This document shows positions 62,540-64,000 of a DNA stretch of 64,000 bases, piece after piece. The stretch covers positions 1,477,001 to 1,541,000 of the forward strand of contig NZ_CP139478.1 in NCBI RefSeq assembly GCF_034259105.1, in the 5' to 3' direction. The notes beneath the pieces are model-generated. The model had not been told where the DNA came from. It saw only the letters and a list, made by a program, of their open reading frames with translations, and did no database searches. The stretch comes from Limosilactobacillus reuteri. GTDB lineage: Bacteria > Bacillota > Bacilli > Lactobacillales > Lactobacillaceae. Positions within the stretch are counted from its first letter, which is position 1; the number at the start of each line of letters is the position of its first letter. The translations under genes were made by a program, and so were the position numbers.

Positions 62540-62680
62540 CCTAATGAACAATAGCCTTCTTTAACAGGTATCCACATTGCCCTGCACTAACCACTGTTAA
62601 GCCGCTAATAAGTCCCAGGTTGTTATCCCGCAAAACAAATGCAATGATGATTCCAGAAATTAAAGTCGCCCCTAATCACA
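62540..62680 (-). pseudogene. C-terminal remnant of a membrane protein
   Basis: On the minus strand a frame reads LGATLISGIIIAFVLRD, then GLTVVSAGQCGYLLKKAIVH and a stop at 62540-62542. Upstream of it the frame is closed by stops. It looks like the end of a small membrane protein, otherwise lost. Confidence 0.55.
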
Positions 62681-62717
62681 ATTAATTGCTGGTATTTAAA
62701 CTTCCTGAAAAATTCCG

Positions 62718-62996
62718 TTATTCTTGATTCTTATCAATGCGGTTGATTGTTAATGGGTATTTCTCATCGAGTTTAGGAGTAACAAATTTAATAGTTAATC
62801 CCTTTTTCAACGGTCCCATTAGTATCCAAGCGCCAATCCATAACATCCCCACTATCGATGACCAAATATCACTACCTTGAATTAGTGGAAACATGCATCC
62901 CCAAATTAACATAACAATAATAAAACAGGTGTTGTAAATCTTTTTGAAGGTACTATTCCTCGTGACGCTGGTGAAGTTGATACTGTAGCTGCTCAT
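62718..62996 (-). CDS. small membrane protein, possibly the detached C-terminal part of the XRE regulator
   Basis: This frame encodes two membrane segments (FIIVMLIWGCMFPLI; SSIVGMLWIGAWILMG) and a polar C-terminal tail. It overlaps the XRE gene by 44 bp in another frame. No ribosome site is apparent before its first codons. XRE proteins with a membrane tail exist in lactobacilli, so this may be one gene split by a frameshift. It could also be a separate, coupled gene. Confidence 0.5.
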   Translation of the reverse strand: MSSYSINFTSVTRNSTFKKIYNTCFIIVMLIWGCMFPLIQGSDIWSSIVGMLWIGAWILMGPLKKGLTIKFVTPKLDEKYPLTINRIDKNQE

Positions 62997-63222
62997 CTGC
63001 AGACTGAATTTTTACTTTTTGCCGATCAGAATCAGTTGTCGGAAATAAATCACCTACTTTTACCCCTAACGAACCAGCAACTAGATTAAAGGTAGAAATA
63101 CTCGCATCCTCGCCAGCTTCTAATCTTTGGATTGTTCGCACAGATACCTTAGACTTTTCTGCAAGTTGTTCTTGTGAAAGGTGTTTTGCTAAGCGAAGTT
63201 GTTTAATCTCCCGAAATGTCAA
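62953..63222 (-). CDS. XRE-family regulator with 5' end replaced by an IS30 end
   Basis: The N-terminal helix-turn-helix is typical (IKQLRLAKHLSQEQLAEKSKVSVRTIQRLEAGE). The 89-residue frame opens at a TTG (63220-63222) that lies inside the end of the IS30 copy (63210 onward). The native start was therefore removed by the insertion. It may still be expressed if the IS supplies a promoter, but this is uncertain. Confidence 0.7.
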   Translation of the reverse strand: MTFREIKQLRLAKHLSQEQLAEKSKVSVRTIQRLEAGEDASISTFNLVAGSLGVKVGDLFPTTDSDRQKVKIQSADEQLQYQLHQRHEE

Positions 63223-64000
63223 TTTGAGTTAGAAAGAAAATAGTTGCTCATCAGTGACGTAAGACATGAATACTTCATATGGAGTTCGATAGCCTAGTGA
63301 TTTACGGGGCAGGTTATTTCGCTTACTCATCAGTTGGGTTACTAATTCATCAGGAAGATTGCGGAAATCTAGCTGTTTCGTTAAGCCATCCCGGCGTAAA
63401 AGATCGTTGTTGTTTTCGTTCAGCCCTCGTTGATTGGGAGCACCAACCTCGGCAAAGTAAGTGTGAAGGTCAAATTGATTGGCAATCTCGCGTCAGCCGG
63501 CGAATTCTTTTCCGTTGTCAAAGGTAATCGATTTGAAGAAGTGCCGCGGGAATTTCCGAAGCCACTGACTTAAGTGTTGGTTAATCGCATCAGCCGTCTT
63601 TTCGTGCACATTGAGTACAATTTTGACCTTCGATTGGCGTTCGGTCAGGGTTATTACCGCCCCTTGGTGCTTTTTGCCTTGGACAGTATCAGCTTCAAGG
63701 TGCCCAAATTCAGTGGCATAGTGCGGAAAGTCCTTGGCACGCTCGTGAATACTTCGCCCCAATTGGCCAGCCTTCCCGCGGCGCTCGACATAGCCATTCG
63801 GGTGCCGCTTACCTGGAACGGACAACGAAGCCGAACTGGCCACGTTCAAACATCCGGTAAAGAGTTCGCCGGTTACAACTAATTGGGTGCTCAGCGCGCC
63901 CAATAATGGTATCAGGCGTCCACCCCTGGGCAATTTTGTCGTTGATATAAGTGAGTTCAGCCAGTGACAACTGAGTACGTTTTCGGCCATAACGTTGCTT
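63210..64000 (-). mobile_element. IS30-family element, type A, copy 3, decayed and cut by the window edge
   Basis: The left end CCCGAAATGTCAATTT matches the other type A copies. About 790 bp are visible. The transposase (63229 onward) is broken: Trp to TGA at 63493-63495, and 11 bp are missing near 63813 relative to the copy at 36093, shifting the frame. Scattered base changes suggest this is the oldest copy here. It is in direct orientation with the copy at 36093. Confidence 0.9.

Noticed and set aside
1..64000. CRISPR array
   Set aside because: No regularly spaced short repeats were seen; the only repeated families are the IS copies, the RDV coding repeats and the 14-bp hairpin arms.

Overview
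The window reads as a chromosomal segment of a low-GC lactic acid bacterium, most likely Limosilactobacillus (Lactobacillus) reuteri or a close relative. The reasons are the 'RDV' repeats in the surface proteins (known from reuteransucrase-type enzymes of L. reuteri), KxYKxGKxW signal peptides, an arcD-arcT pair, Lactobacillus-type small protein families (DUF1659/DUF2922, DUF4828) and many IS30/IS3 elements. This assignment is inference; no rRNA or marker gene is present.

Layout. 1-12.3 kb (minus strand) is a cell-surface cluster of three paralogous secreted proteins. Each has five RDV repeats followed by a different C-terminal module: a GH53 endo-galactanase (heavily decayed, with an IS30 in its promoter region), a C39-like cysteine peptidase and an M23 metallopeptidase. 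A small lipoprotein lies among them. 12.5-14.9 kb is a three-gene glycan operon (priming sugar transferase, GT2, DUF4422). 15-35 kb is mostly housekeeping and metabolism: recX, YihY, a YjeM-like permease, arcD plus a frameshifted arcT, map, flavodoxin, GtrA, UDP-GlcNAc 2-epimerase, tRNA-Arg(CCT), a DEAD-box helicase, oxidoreductases, gshA and a BI-1 protein. 35-48 kb mixes membrane proteins, LytTR/DUF3021, an amidase, a luciferase-like monooxygenase split by an IS3 element, a nitroreductase, a glutathione-reductase-like enzyme and an ammonium channel. 48-58.6 kb is accessory: an Rpn nuclease, an AAA ATPase, a DHFR-like/GNAT fusion, a pRiA4b-ORF3 protein, and a prophage remnant (terminase and portal fragments) with a RelB/RelE-like toxin-antitoxin cassette between them. 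58.7-62.4 kb is an NAD-salvage locus: an NrtR-type Nudix regulator (frameshifted), pncB, pncA, then an alpha/beta hydrolase. The right end has an XRE regulator whose 5' end is replaced by a decayed IS30 copy.

The dominant theme is IS activity and gene decay. Seven insertion sequences are visible (three copies of one IS30, two of another IS30, two different IS3 elements), and about a dozen genes are broken. Single-base frameshifts (arcT, nrtR) could be real or sequence errors and should be checked in reads. The most original signals are the five-RDV platform with interchangeable catalytic modules, the self-contained toxin-antitoxin cassette inside the prophage remnant whose terminator loop was hit by an IS3, and a strongly structured rod-like element at 35283-35387.
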